34,076 nucleotides of DNA from Firmicutes bacterium UBA5774 (GTDB lineage Bacteria > Bacillota > Clostridia > Peptostreptococcales > Anaerovoracaceae), in contig DIEM01000022.1 in assembly GCA_002418625.1 (NCBI GenBank), positions 1 through 34,076 of the forward strand. Direction: 5' to 3'. Numbering within the stretch: position 1 is the stretch's first letter; each line of letters opens with the position of its first letter. The position numbers and the translations under genes are program-made. Under the pieces are notes generated by a model. It was given only the letters and a program-made list of their open reading frames with translations. It made no database searches and was not told where the DNA came from. Shown one piece after another: positions 1 to 7,727 of the stretch.

Positions 1-608
1 TCGTCATCGTCGGCGGCGGCAACGTCGGGACCAACGCGGCCAAAATCGCCGTCGGCATGGGCGCCCGCGTCACGATCCTCGACATCAACTCTGCAAGGCT
101 TGCCTACCTCGACGATATTTTCGGCGGCAGAGTCACGACGCTCGCCTATAATGAGCATAACTGCGAGGACGCGGTCAAGAAAGCGGACCTTCTGATCGGC
201 GCAGTCCTTGTCGTCGGCCAGTCCGCACCGAAGACCGTCAGTGAAAACATGGTCAAGGGCATGAAAAAGGGCTCCGTCATCGTCGACGTCGCCATCGACC
301 AGGGCGGTTCCATCGAAACCATCGACAGGATCACGACCCATGATAATCCGAGCTACGAGAAGCACGGCGTCGTCCACTATTCCGTCGCAAATATGCCTGG
401 CGCAGTTCCGAGAACATCGACCTTCGCCCTCGAAGCGGCAACGCTGCAGTACGCTATCATGATCGCCGACAAGGGCCCCGAAAAGGCGCTTCTCGAAAAT
501 GAATCCCTCATGAAGGGCCTCAACACCTATCAGGGACATGTCACCTGCAAGGCGGTGGCGGACAGTTTGAACCTGCCGTTCGTCGATCCGTACGCTCTGA
601 TCAAATAA
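1..608 (+). CDS. ald: Alanine dehydrogenase, 3' part (cut by window start)
   Basis: This is the C-terminal part of NAD-dependent L-alanine dehydrogenase, which interconverts alanine and pyruvate plus ammonium in the cytosol. The frame is open to the left edge, with the first complete codon at base 3, so the true start lies outside the window. The visible part begins in the Rossmann glycine loop (GGGNVGTNAAKIAVGMGA), continues through the NAD-ribose acidic end (TILDIN), and contains the family signature VAIDQGG with the conserved aspartate and the NMPGAVPRTST segment. The end matches the usual family C-terminus, so only the N-terminal catalytic domain is missing. A strong terminator follows, so it closes its transcription unit. 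Family assignment is secure; directionality in vivo is not visible. Confidence 0.96.
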   Translation, partial: VIVGGGNVGTNAAKIAVGMGARVTILDINSARLAYLDDIFGGRVTTLAYNEHNCEDAVKKADLLIGAVLVVGQSAPKTVSENMVKGMKKGSVIVDVAIDQGGSIETIDRITTHDNPSYEKHGVVHYSVANMPGAVPRTSTFALEAATLQYAIMIADKGPEKALLENESLMKGLNTYQGHVTCKAVADSLNLPFVDPYALIK

Positions 609-674
609 TCAGTAGCTGCCCCGACCAAATACCAACTGCCGATCCCATCGGTCATACAAAACCGTGCATCCTCG

Positions 675-701
675 CCGCCGGCAGCCCGCCGGCGGTTTTT
701 T
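675..701 (+). terminator. Rho-independent terminator after ald
   Basis: The 8-bp arms CCGCCGGC (675-682) and GCCGGCGG (688-695) enclose a 5-nt loop and are followed by six T residues. It lies 66 nt after the ald stop codon. Confidence 0.9.
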
Positions 702-901
702 ATGGCACAATCATCGTTCAAAAGCGTTCTGACATAAAAAATATTAGAAAAATACTGAAAAAGCGAAAATATCGACAGATTTCACGGCATATTTCGATAA
801 AATCATAATGCTTATGCGTTTCTTGCCGATAATACAATAAGGTCAAATCTACTTAATGATCATTTACCGGTCTATTTCCCCGAGGGAAGAGGAGAATCGT
901 C

Positions 902-3274
902 ATGCTGCTGAAAGCATTGGCCGAAAGCGTCGCCATTTTTTCAATGCTTATCGTTTTGACACATATATTCATAATTAATTATGCAAATACCGAATCTTAT
1001 GACAGCATGAAGCGAAGGCTCATTGCAGGAGCGAGTCTGGGTGCTGTCGCATGTGTCGGCATAGTAATGAACGCGCTGCTGTTCAACGGCTTAGCCGACG
1101 GAAAGATCTTTATCATCGCAGCCGCCGGTGTATTCTACGGCTGGATTCCCGCAACAGTTGCGGCAATCATCTCTTTCCTGTTCCTGCTGATCTGCGATCC
1201 CGATTATACCGATCTTCTGATTTACGCTTTAAAACTCATTATAATCGTCCCTTTTTCTTGTATTTTCAGTCGGTTTTTCGTCCGCCTCAGCAAAAAAGCC
1301 GCCCTGCTGGCGCTCCTCCCTTTTTCCATTTCGGTTTCAATCACCTCCGTCATCATTTCCATGCTCCATGACGGCAGAAATAAAGCTTTGGAGGATCTGG
1401 GCCATGGTGTGCCGCTGCTGGCGCTGCTTCTGGCAATCTTCATGTACGGTATCGGCTGGCTGTTCCTTTTCGAAAAGGGGAACCGTGAAAAAGAGGCACA
1501 GCTGCGGCGCAACAACGACGAACTAGCATGCCTCAACGAACAGTTGTGCGCCGCCGAGGAGCAGCTGCGCGCACAATTCGAGGATCTGCTGACAAGCCGG
1601 GATATCATCGAACGCAGCGAGCTTAAATACAAAATGCTTTTTGAAACAGGCAATGAAGGCCTTTGGACCTTCGATCCTGCTTCGAAGGAAGCATATTACT
1701 CCGACAGGATGTGCGAGATCTGCGGTTTCGACAAATCTCAAAAACAACGCTTCCTTTTGGATCCGTCCGAATATGTCCATGAGGATCACAAGGAAAGAAT
1801 CCGCAAGGCTTTCAATCTGATTCAAACAGGTACGATAGACAAGCTTTCCGTCGATTATCCCTCACGGTTCAGCGATGGAACCTACAGGTGGCTGCGTCTG
1901 AAAGCCGCATCAGCGAAGAATGCCGCCGGTAAAGTATTCTGGTTTGTCGGTTCAGTCGCGGATATACATAAAAAGCACATGCATGACGAGGATCTCTACC
2001 GGGACGCCTATTACGACACCTTGACCGGGCTTCCAAACAGGAAATATCTGTTCGAGGACCTGGAAGAATTGATTCTCAAGTGCGGCGCAGAATCAAAAAT
2101 AGCCGTCATACAAATCGATCTCGATAATTTCAAGTTGATCAATGATACCTTCGGACATGGATTCGGCGACAGGATTCTGGGAATCGTCGGAAAACGGCTG
2201 GAAGCGCTTGGATCAGACAAGGTTCTGGTCGCCAGGTCATCAGGCGATGAATTTATTGCGCGGCTCAAGGATATAAGCATGGACGACCTTGAACATATCG
2301 AAAAGACGCTGCGCGGCTTTCTGGATCAATCGATATCTCTGGATGACAATCAGCTTCACATGACCAGCAGCGCCGGCATCGCCATCTATCCCGACGATGG
2401 TAAAACAGCCGAGATTCTGCTCAAAAATGTTGATGCGGCGATGTACCACGCAAAAAGATCGGGCAAAAACCAATGTGCTTATTACAATTACGAAATCACG
2501 CAGCAAAACCAGGAGCGCATGAATATCGAACAGGGTCTTCGCACCGCTCTTCGCAGCAATGAATTCATACTGTACTACCAGCCCCAGTTTCGCGCCGCCG
2601 ATCTGCACATCTTCGGCTATGAGGCCCTGATCCGCTGGAAAAGTGAAAATTTCGGCATCGTCTCCCCCGACAGGTTTATTCCCGTCGCTGAAGAAACCGG
2701 CATGATCATCGCGATCGGCGATTGGACGTTCCGGGAAGCCTGTCTGTTTTCAATGAAGATCAATACCGCTCCCGAGCGCCCGCTGGTCGTTTCAGTCAAC
2801 ATTTCGATCGTCCAGCTGCTTCAGGATGATTTTGTCAAAAAAATTCGAAAAACAATCGAAGAAACCCATGCGAACGTCGGGCATCTTGCTATCGAAATCA
2901 CCGAGTCCCAGGTCATGGAATCCCTGGAAAGCAATCTGGGCAAGATCGAAGAGATCAGGGCCATGGGCCTGCAGGTTTTCCTGGATGACTTCGGAACCGG
3001 ATATTCCTCCCTGAGCTATCTCCTGGAGATTCCGGCCAGCAAGCTCAAAATCGACAAATCTTTCATCGCCGATATAGAAACGAAGGGCGCACGCCGGAGC
3101 ATCACCCGCTCCATCATTCAAATGGCAGACGATCTGGGCATGGCGTCCATCGCCGAAGGCGTAGAGACAGAAGGACAGCTGAAGCTGCTGCAGGAAATGA
3201 ACTGCGCCTATATTCAGGGCTATCTGCTGGGCAGGCCCGTCCCGGAAGAAGAAGCGATGCGATTCCTGAGCTGA
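902..3274 (+). CDS. Membrane-bound PAS-GGDEF-EAL cyclic-di-GMP signalling protein
   Basis: This 790-residue protein probably senses a signal and turns over cyclic di-GMP at the membrane. The first ~190 residues form about six hydrophobic helices. The segment around 55-98 (NALLFNGLADGKIF, then GVFYGWIPATVAAIISFL) resembles the LytS-type 5TM sensor domain. A coiled-coil-like linker (193-240), a PAS_3-type domain (about 243-365), GGDEF (about 370-530) and EAL (about 545-788) follow. The GGDEF motif is SGDEF at 447-451, and I see no RxxD inhibitory site upstream of it. The EAL domain keeps EALIRW (574), EITES, DDFGTGYSS, KIDKSF and AEGVE, so phosphodiesterase activity is the safer prediction; cyclase activity is uncertain. 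A GAGGAG ribosome site at 889-894 supports this start. It is a single gene bounded by terminators. Confidence 0.93.
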   Translation: MLLKALAESVAIFSMLIVLTHIFIINYANTESYDSMKRRLIAGASLGAVACVGIVMNALLFNGLADGKIFIIAAAGVFYGWIPATVAAIISFLFLLICDPDYTDLLIYALKLIIIVPFSCIFSRFFVRLSKKAALLALLPFSISVSITSVIISMLHDGRNKALEDLGHGVPLLALLLAIFMYGIGWLFLFEKGNREKEAQLRRNNDELACLNEQLCAAEEQLRAQFEDLLTSRDIIERSELKYKMLFETGNEGLWTFDPASKEAYYSDRMCEICGFDKSQKQRFLLDPSEYVHEDHKERIRKAFNLIQTGTIDKLSVDYPSRFSDGTYRWLRLKAASAKNAAGKVFWFVGSVADIHKKHMHDEDLYRDAYYDTLTGLPNRKYLFEDLEELILKCGAESKIAVIQIDLDNFKLINDTFGHGFGDRILGIVGKRLEALGSDKVLVARSSGDEFIARLKDISMDDLEHIEKTLRGFLDQSISLDDNQLHMTSSAGIAIYPDDGKTAEILLKNVDAAMYHAKRSGKNQCAYYNYEITQQNQERMNIEQGLRTALRSNEFILYYQPQFRAADLHIFGYEALIRWKSENFGIVSPDRFIPVAEETGMIIAIGDWTFREACLFSMKINTAPERPLVVSVNISIVQLLQDDFVKKIRKTIEETHANVGHLAIEITESQVMESLESNLGKIEEIRAMGLQVFLDDFGTGYSSLSYLLEIPASKLKIDKSFIADIETKGARRSITRSIIQMADDLGMASIAEGVETEGQLKLLQEMNCAYIQGYLLGRPVPEEEAMRFLS

Positions 3275-3303
3275 TCGCAGACAACCAAATTATAAATAAA
3301 ACA

Positions 3304-3340
3304 GCCCGGGCAGTCTCACGCGATCCGCCCGGGCATTATT
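3304..3340. terminator. Bidirectional terminator between convergent genes
   Basis: The 8-bp arms GCCCGGGC (3304-3311) and GCCCGGGC (3327-3334) form a stem. ATTATTTT follows on the plus strand and TGTTTTATTT on the minus strand. It separates the convergent GGDEF-EAL gene and the Ig-like protein gene. Confidence 0.85.
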
Positions 3341-3363
3341 TTAATCATCGATTCCTATGATGA

Positions 3364-4056
3364 CTATTTTTTCTTGTTCTTTCCCGATCCTTTTATTTCA
3401 GAGCCCTTGCGGACCTTCATATTGCTTCCGCCGCTCTTTTTTACAGCCTTCTCGCGTTCCTTCGCCGTTTTTTCCACAGCCTTCTCAACGCTTACGCCCT
3501 TTTCCTTCGCCACTTTATAAGGGTTGACCTTCTCGCCCTTGGCCATGGCTTCCTTCTGGACCTTGCGCTTGGTGTCCCACATCTGGTACATGATCATTCC
3601 GCCTACCATCACAAACATCATGACGGTGCTTACCAGCGTGTCCTTTTTGACGTCCCTGGTGTAGAACTTGATGGCCTGTTCCGCCGGCAGCAGTTCGCCG
3701 TCGCCGCTTGCAAGCGTATTTTTGATCGTCACGGTATATTCGGTATCGGATGCAAGGTCGCCATCCATTAGAAGCATGATCTTGTTTGGCTCATCTTCGG
3801 AAAACAGCACCTTGAATTTGACTTTGTTGCCTTCGCCGTCCACCATATTGAAGGCTTTTTCGTTAGTGGCCTGCACGAGCTCATCGCCGACATTGCCGCT
3901 GAATTCCAGCTTGACCATCATGTTGATCGGTTCGAAGCCTTTGGCGCCGTCTTCAGGATAGCTTTCCACGAGCGCAAGTCCGCTCGCAAACGAAAGCATG
4001 CCCGCCGTCATCACGATCACGACCGCCATGCTTAATATCTTGCCAATTCTTTTCAT
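3364..4056 (-). CDS. Exported Ig-like (Big_5-type) protein with a membrane anchor and Lys-rich tail
   Basis: This 230-residue protein is predicted to be surface-exposed and membrane-anchored. Residues 1-27 are a typical signal peptide (MKRIGKILSMAVVIVMTAGM, then small residues). The segment from about 30 to 135 (VESYPEDGAKGFEPINMMVK to the ...TVTIKNTLASGDGELLPAEQ region) looks like a bacterial Ig-like Big_5 domain: the proline-rich start with 'xxxxP.dga.gv' and beta-strand alternation are typical. One hydrophobic helix follows at about 140-160 (VSTVMMFVMVGGMIMYQM). The last ~65 residues are very rich in lysine and glutamate and would be cytoplasmic. Its start overlaps the tadA stop by 4 bp, so the two are translationally coupled, although no functional link is known. 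No specific role can be assigned. Confidence 0.8.
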   Translation of the reverse strand: MKRIGKILSMAVVIVMTAGMLSFASGLALVESYPEDGAKGFEPINMMVKLEFSGNVGDELVQATNEKAFNMVDGEGNKVKFKVLFSEDEPNKIMLLMDGDLASDTEYTVTIKNTLASGDGELLPAEQAIKFYTRDVKKDTLVSTVMMFVMVGGMIMYQMWDTKRKVQKEAMAKGEKVNPYKVAKEKGVSVEKAVEKTAKEREKAVKKSGGSNMKVRKGSEIKGSGKNKKK

Positions 4057-4523
4057 ATGTTTTTCCTCCCGGCCTTTTTTCTGAGTTTTTTAAAGAATTC
4101 TTTCATGATCTGCTGGCATTCCGGCTGCAGAAGCCCGCTCTCTATCTCGACAAAATGGTTCAGTCTCTGATCCTGCAGTATATTCATCAGGGAACCGGCC
4201 GCTCCGGCCTTCGGATCCATAGTCCCGATCCAGACCTTGGAGATCCGCGCCAGGACGATAGCCCCCGCGCACATTGGACAAGGCTCCGTCGTGACATACA
4301 TTTCACAGCCCGTCAGCCGCCAGCCGCCCAGCGCTTCCGCAGCAGACCTGATGGCCTCCATCTCCGCGTGACCGGTCGGATCCTTCGATGATTCCGTAAT
4401 ATTATATCCGCGGCCGATGACCACGCCGTCCTTCGCAATGACAGCGCCGACTGGCACTTCACCCTGCGAAGCGGCTTTTCCGGCTTCAGCCAGCGCTTCC
4501 TTCATCAATTCTGTCGGATCCAT
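4053..4523 (-). CDS. tadA: tRNA-specific adenosine deaminase
   Basis: This 156-residue enzyme of the CDA/zinc deaminase fold converts A34 to inosine in tRNA-Arg(ACG), a cytoplasmic tRNA modification. The zinc-binding and catalytic signature is complete: HAE at 52-54 (His ligand and proton-shuttling Glu) and PCPMC at 81-85 (two Cys ligands). The length and the N-terminal helix (MDPTELMKEALAEAGKA) match TadA rather than cytosine or guanine deaminases. The ATG is preceded by AGAGGGAATC, an acceptable ribosome site, and by a recognisable promoter. The stop overlaps the downstream Ig-like gene. Guanine deaminases share the motifs but lack this overall similarity to TadA. Confidence 0.93.
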   Translation of the reverse strand: MDPTELMKEALAEAGKAASQGEVPVGAVIAKDGVVIGRGYNITESSKDPTGHAEMEAIRSAAEALGGWRLTGCEMYVTTEPCPMCAGAIVLARISKVWIGTMDPKAGAAGSLMNILQDQRLNHFVEIESGLLQPECQQIMKEFFKKLRKKAGRKNI

Positions 4524-4547
4524 GATTCCCTCTTTATCGAATTCTAC

Positions 4548-4575
4548 AATATATTATCATATCCGGCCTTGACAA
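4548..4575 (-). promoter_or_regulatory. Sigma-A-type promoter for tadA
   Basis: On the minus strand, -35 TTGTCA (plus 4570-4575) and -10 TATATT (plus 4548-4553) are separated by 16 nt, about 25 nt upstream of the tadA start. Confidence 0.6.
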
Positions 4576-4608
4576 GCCACATTTTTTTAACGAAATCAGC
4601 TGCAGCGT

Positions 4609-5253
4609 CTATCCCCGTCCCAGGGCGCTCCTGATGTTATCGTCGATATAGCTGTGGCTCACCGTCTTGACGTTGAACCTGCAGACCTTGAAAATGAATT
4701 GCATGATATAGCCCTGCCCCACGGAGGTAATGACCGTCCCGGGCCCGACCGAGCCGCCGAGTATGAATCCGATCACGAGCGCCGTGATTTCAATGGAATT
4801 CCTGACAAACCGGACGGATTTTCCCGTCTTGTGCTGCAGCGCGACCATCAGCCCGTCCCTGGGACCGGCACCTAGCCCGGCGCCGATATATAAATAACTG
4901 GCGATCGCGATGACGATCATGCCGCCGATCAGCATCGAAACTCTGGCCAAAAGGCTGTCCGGCTGCGGCAGTATATCGTTCAGCATCAGAAAATCCAGGA
5001 ATATTCCGATGAACAGCATATTCAGGATCGTCCCGACGCCGACCTTTTCTTTAAATATGAAATTGAAGAACACGATGCCAAGGCCGACGAGTATCCCCGC
5101 CTGTCCCATCGTCAGCACAGTCTGCCTGGAGATCCCCTGATGCAGCACATCCCAGGGCGACAGCCCCATATTCGCATTGATCAGCATCACGATACCAACG
5201 GAATAGGCGAACAGTCCCAGCATGAGCCTTATTACTTTTATAATGAATTTCAT
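4609..5253 (-). CDS. YczE/YyaS/YitT-family integral membrane protein
   Basis: This is a 214-residue polytopic membrane protein of the COG2364 (YczE-like) group. About five to six hydrophobic helices are visible, and the family hallmarks GLSPWDVLHQGIS near residue 32 and GAGLGAGPRDGLMVALQHKTG near 135 are present. The molecular function of the family is not established; it is usually annotated only as a membrane protein, possibly transport-related. The start is set at the second in-frame methionine (MKFIIKVIRL), because AGGAG lies 9 nt upstream; a longer frame starting at 5283 has no ribosome site. It is divergent from the HD-domain gene across a short intergenic region. Confidence 0.82.
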   Translation of the reverse strand: MKFIIKVIRLMLGLFAYSVGIVMLINANMGLSPWDVLHQGISRQTVLTMGQAGILVGLGIVFFNFIFKEKVGVGTILNMLFIGIFLDFLMLNDILPQPDSLLARVSMLIGGMIVIAIASYLYIGAGLGAGPRDGLMVALQHKTGKSVRFVRNSIEITALVIGFILGGSVGPGTVITSVGQGYIMQFIFKVCRFNVKTVSHSYIDDNIRSALGRG

Positions 5254-5294
5254 TCGATATCGCTCCTGTTTTCTGATCAACATGGTTATATCGC

Positions 5295-5341
5295 TATAAT
5301 TACCGCAGCCGGTCCATCGCCAAACAGCGAATGTAATTATA
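5295..5341. promoter_or_regulatory. Inverted repeat in a divergent intergenic region
   Basis: The 9-bp perfect inverted arms TATAATTAC (5295-5303) and GTAATTATA (5333-5341) flank a 29-nt spacer between the divergent membrane-protein and HD-domain genes. This may be an operator or paired promoter elements. The AT-rich arms could also match by chance. Confidence 0.3.
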
Positions 5342-5401
5342 TCATCAATCCGTTCTATTTAACAGAAGCATTTCAAGAGCCGGCAGCCTTTCTCTAATGT
5401 C

Positions 5402-5430
5402 TTGAAATCCTGCCCGCCAAGCCTTATACT
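5402..5430 (+). promoter_or_regulatory. Sigma-A-type promoter for the HD-domain gene
   Basis: -35 TTGAAA (5402-5407) and -10 TATACT (5425-5430) are separated by 17 nt. The predicted start of transcription is near 5437, 35 nt before the ATG. Confidence 0.75.
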
Positions 5431-5471
5431 GTATTTATTGATTGCTTAACGAAAACAGGAGGATCCCAATA

Positions 5472-6032
5472 ATGACTGAACGAGAAAAAGCCTGGGCTTT
5501 ATTGAATGAATATGTCAAATCCGAACGTCTGCTCAAGCACTGCCTTGCTGTCGAAGCCGGCATGATCACTTATGCTGAGAAGTATGGCGAGGATCGGGAC
5601 CGCTGGTCCGCCATCGGCCTTCTTCACGATGTCGATTACGAGCTCTATCCGGAGGATCATCCAAAGAGTTCCGTCGAAATACTTAAAAAGGCCGGTTACG
5701 ATGACCAGTTCATCGAATCGATCCAGGGCCATGCCGATGCAGCCGACCGTGTGACGCTGGAGGCAAAAGTCCTCTATGCCGCCGACGAGATGTGCGGCTT
5801 CATGGTCGCCTGCGCGCTCGTGCGTGATCCTAAGGGATTTGATGACATGAAGGTCAGCTCTGTCCGAAAGAAATTCAAGGACAAGGCTTTCGCCCGTGCG
5901 ATCAGCCGCGAAAACGCCGGACAGGCCGCCGAGGATCTGGGTATCACTCTCGACGAGCATATTGAAAATCTGATCGCCGGCATGGGGAAAAGGGAAAAGG
6001 AGCTCAACGCGGAAGGCGGCAGCCTGCTGTAA
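5472..6032 (+). CDS. HD-domain phosphohydrolase-like protein
   Basis: This 186-residue cytoplasmic protein has an HD fold. Visible metal-binding positions are H in LLKHCLAVEAG (about 22), the HD pair in AIGLLHDVDYELYPEDHPKS (about 55-56) and a further His in IQGHADAA. The family (HDIG/YedJ-like) comprises predicted metal-dependent phosphohydrolases, but the substrate is unknown. The start is placed at 5472, because a perfect AGGAGG (5457-5462) lies 9 nt upstream; the longer open frame from 5442 would overlap the ribosome site. It has its own promoter and is followed after 69 nt by the cvpA-like gene on the same strand, so the two are probably cotranscribed. Confidence 0.85.
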   Translation: MTEREKAWALLNEYVKSERLLKHCLAVEAGMITYAEKYGEDRDRWSAIGLLHDVDYELYPEDHPKSSVEILKKAGYDDQFIESIQGHADAADRVTLEAKVLYAADEMCGFMVACALVRDPKGFDDMKVSSVRKKFKDKAFARAISRENAGQAAEDLGITLDEHIENLIAGMGKREKELNAEGGSLL

Positions 6033-6101
6033 AAACCGCCGCTAGGAATGTTCCGCACAATTCGGAGCATTATTCGTTATTGCCGGCCATGAGGTGTTTT
6101 T

Positions 6102-6734
6102 ATGTGGATGGACATCGTCTTAGTCATCATCTTCGTCCTGTCCCTGGTCGACGGCCTTCGCCGCGGCTTTGTCAAGACAGCCATCGACGCTTTCGGCTGG
6201 ATCATCGCGCTGGTCCTGGCGTTTGTCTGGTATCCCAGCGCCGCCTTCTACCTCAAGGAGCACACCGGATTCTACGATTGGATTTTTGAGTCGATATCCC
6301 TGAAACTCAGCATGTCGGCAGAATCGGCGCTGCAGGATGTCGTTTCAACCCTCCCATCGGTAATAGGCGATGTGATCAGCCGTGCCGCCGCGGACCTGGC
6401 AAGCAACCTGGCCGCGTCCTTCGCCAATACGATCTACAACATCCTCTGCTTTGTGCTCGTGATTTTCGCTATCCGTATCGTACTGGTGCTGCTCGCCTCC
6501 CTGATCACCAGAGGCGGCCGGGACAACGTCGTCGGCGCCCTGGACAGACTGGCAGGATTCTTCGCCGGCGCTATCAAGGGCATCATCGTCATCTACTTCT
6601 TTCTGGCCATCGCCACAGCTTTTATCGGCATGTCCAAGGGTGACTTCCTGACCTCCAGCATGGAGAAGGCCCCGCTCACAAAATATATGTACGAACATAA
6701 CTTAATCTTTCTTGTCGTACAGGACATCTTGTAG
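6102..6734 (+). CDS. CvpA-family membrane protein
   Basis: This 210-residue integral membrane protein of the CvpA (colicin V production) family has about four hydrophobic helices: 1-20, 28-50, 108-128 and 146-172. The N-terminus MDIVLVIIFVLSLVDGLRRG is the typical CvpA signature (a short helix, then a glycine and arginine-rich turn before a second helix). The family occurs widely in Firmicutes and Proteobacteria, and its molecular role is poorly defined. The ATG at 6102 follows GAGGTG. The gene runs into the promoter of the downstream tRNA: the tRNA's -35 box and spacer lie inside the last codons. No catalytic motif is seen. Confidence 0.8.
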   Translation: MWMDIVLVIIFVLSLVDGLRRGFVKTAIDAFGWIIALVLAFVWYPSAAFYLKEHTGFYDWIFESISLKLSMSAESALQDVVSTLPSVIGDVISRAAADLASNLAASFANTIYNILCFVLVIFAIRIVLVLLASLITRGGRDNVVGALDRLAGFFAGAIKGIIVIYFFLAIATAFIGMSKGDFLTSSMEKAPLTKYMYEHNLIFLVVQDIL

Positions 6735-6740
6735 TATAAT
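6712..6740 (+). promoter_or_regulatory. Promoter for tRNA-Arg, overlapping the end of the cvpA-like gene
   Basis: -35 TTGTCG (6712-6717) and -10 TATAAT (6735-6740) are separated by exactly 17 nt. Transcription would begin near 6747, leaving about 100 nt of 5' leader before the tRNA at 6850. No protein gene fits in between. Confidence 0.65.
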
Positions 6741-6849
6741 ATCGATTGGCGGCACCTCCAACCAGCCCGGACCGGCATCATGCTCAAGCGCAAAACAACC
6801 CCGGAACTGTTGGAAACAGCCATCAAAAACCAATCATCCCATATCCCAT

Positions 6850-6925
6850 GTCTGCGTAGCTCAGGGGATAGAGCGTCGGTTTCCTAAACCGTGCGTCGGA
6901 GGTTCGAATCCTCTCGCGGACACCA
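6850..6925 (+). tRNA. tRNA-Arg, anticodon CCU, with encoded CCA
   Basis: The cloverleaf reads as follows. Acceptor GTCTGCG pairs with CGCGGAC (one G-U), and the D arm is GCTC/GAGC. The anticodon loop is TTCCTAA with anticodon CCT; its stem is CGGT/ACCG with an outer T-T mispair. The T arm GGAGG-TTCGAAT-CCTCT is followed by discriminator A and CCA (6923-6925). The gene decodes AGG. Its 3' end is the sequence copied in the downstream direct repeats. Confidence 0.95.
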
Positions 6926-6930
6926 AAAAA

Positions 6931-6966
6931 ACAAGGATAGAGATTCATCTCTGTCCTTGTTTTTTT
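6931..6966 (+). terminator. Rho-independent terminator of tRNA-Arg
   Basis: The 13-bp arms ACAAGGATAGAGA (6931-6943) and TCTCTGTCCTTGT (6948-6960), with one G-U pair and a TTCA loop, are followed by seven T residues. Confidence 0.92.
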
Positions 6967-6981
6967 CTGTTTCTATATTAA

Positions 6982-6997
6982 GAGAGGATTCGAACCT
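6982..6997 (-). repeat. Inverted 16-bp copy of the tRNA-Arg T arm
   Basis: GAGAGGATTCGAACCT is the exact reverse complement of tRNA positions 6900-6915 (T loop and 3' T stem). It lies just after the tRNA terminator and starts the repeat-rich segment. Confidence 0.8.
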
Positions 6998-7018
6998 GAA
7001 AAGGCGCGAGCCGTCAAG

Positions 7019-7041
7019 AAAACAGCCTGGCAGGCTGTTTT
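7019..7041. repeat. 23-bp near-perfect palindrome in the tRNA-linked repeat
   Basis: AAAACAGCCTG (7019-7029) and CAGGCTGTTTT (7031-7041) are 11-bp inverted arms around a single G. A second short pair, TCAGGC (7041-7046) and GCCTGA (7061-7066), follows. These belong to the structured sequence leading into the 49-bp direct repeat. Confidence 0.7.
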
Positions 7042-7077
7042 CAGGCGAGCGGTCCGAGATGCCTGAAAGGGGCAACG

Positions 7078-7126
7078 AAGGACGGCAGGCGCGGAACGCG
7101 CATGCGAAATCCTCTCGCGGACACCA
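7078..7126 (+). repeat. 49-bp direct repeat, left copy (att-like, carries tRNA-Arg 3' end)
   Basis: It is identical over 49 bp to 9058-9106. The last 19 bp (7108-7126, AATCCTCTCGCGGACACCA) equal the 3' end of tRNA-Arg including CCA (6907-6925). Tandem copies of a tRNA 3' end are the usual footprint of site-specific integration into tRNA genes. No integrase gene is seen here. Confidence 0.9.
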
Positions 7127-7202
7127 TGAGTATCGCTTAAATACCGTGGCTTGTACAAATGCACTCTCATATTATCATTTGCAAAGAACGCGATACCAGC
7201 CA

Positions 7203-7727
7203 TTATTTCTTCTCATGGAGATTTATAAACTTATATGAATCTGGATCCTTCATTCTTTCATGTACTTCTTCTTCCGGAAGACGGATTATTCCGGTTTTCA
7301 TTTTCATCAGTATTTGCTTTAAACAACATTTATACTCCTCTTCATTTATTATCGTATATCCCAAAAGATTATCCAAGATGCATAGAGTTCCAATTACAGG
7401 AATGTTTCTCTTTTGAGCAGTGTTTCTAAGCAATTTATCGCCCGATAGAAGCACCCATCCTCTCTCTTCTGCTAATATTAAAGCCGCGCAGTCTTGCGTG
7501 CTAAGACCTTCAATTGATCTGGTCAATTCAATCACTTTATTTAATTCATCATCCAACAAATCTACAATCATCAAATTTTCAATTTCATCGGCAATGTCCA
7601 CAAATTCCGTATCGAAGGTCAATCGGGATATGTAAAACTTGAAAGGCAATGCCATTGAATGCCTTAAACAATTTATTTCCCTGAGATCAATCCATACATT
7701 TGTATCGCTGCTGATGAGTATTTCCAT
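7203..7727 (-). CDS. PIN-domain protein (predicted ribonuclease toxin)
   Basis: This 174-residue protein has the PIN-fold nuclease pattern. The four acidic metal-binding positions are all present: D8 in ISSDTNVWID, E41 in FDTEFVD, D79 in LSTQDCAAL and D97 in LLSGDKLLR. PIN proteins of this size are typically VapC-like endoribonucleases acting as toxins, and this one looks closer to the DUF3368-type branch. Its ATG overlaps the stop of the upstream XRE/ImmA gene by one base (TAATG), so translation is coupled and the pair forms an operon. The whole unit lies between the two 49-bp direct repeats. A toxin role is inferred from fold and pairing; an alternative is a non-toxic RNase partner in a stress or defence module. 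Confidence 0.82.
   Translation of the reverse strand: MEILISSDTNVWIDLREINCLRHSMALPFKFYISRLTFDTEFVDIADEIENLMIVDLLDDELNKVIELTRSIEGLSTQDCAALILAEERGWVLLSGDKLLRNTAQKRNIPVIGTLCILDNLLGYTIINEEEYKCCLKQILMKMKTGIIRLPEEEVHERMKDPDSYKFINLHEKK

Noticed and set aside
6780..6880. Possible leader peptide beginning MLKRKTTPELLETAIKNQ upstream of tRNA-Arg
   Set aside because: The frame continues into the tRNA gene and no ribosome binding site precedes it.
7130..7196. 7-bp inverted repeat GTATCGC/GCGATAC around the region after the PIN gene
   Set aside because: The arms are short with a 53-nt spacer and no T run; it is likely to be chance.
6884..7238. Several overlapping open frames across the tRNA and repeats, on both strands
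   Set aside because: They translate the tRNA, its terminator and the direct repeats, have no ribosome sites, and give the peptide type (EDSNLRR, RRRFESSRGH) typical of mis-annotated tRNA ends.
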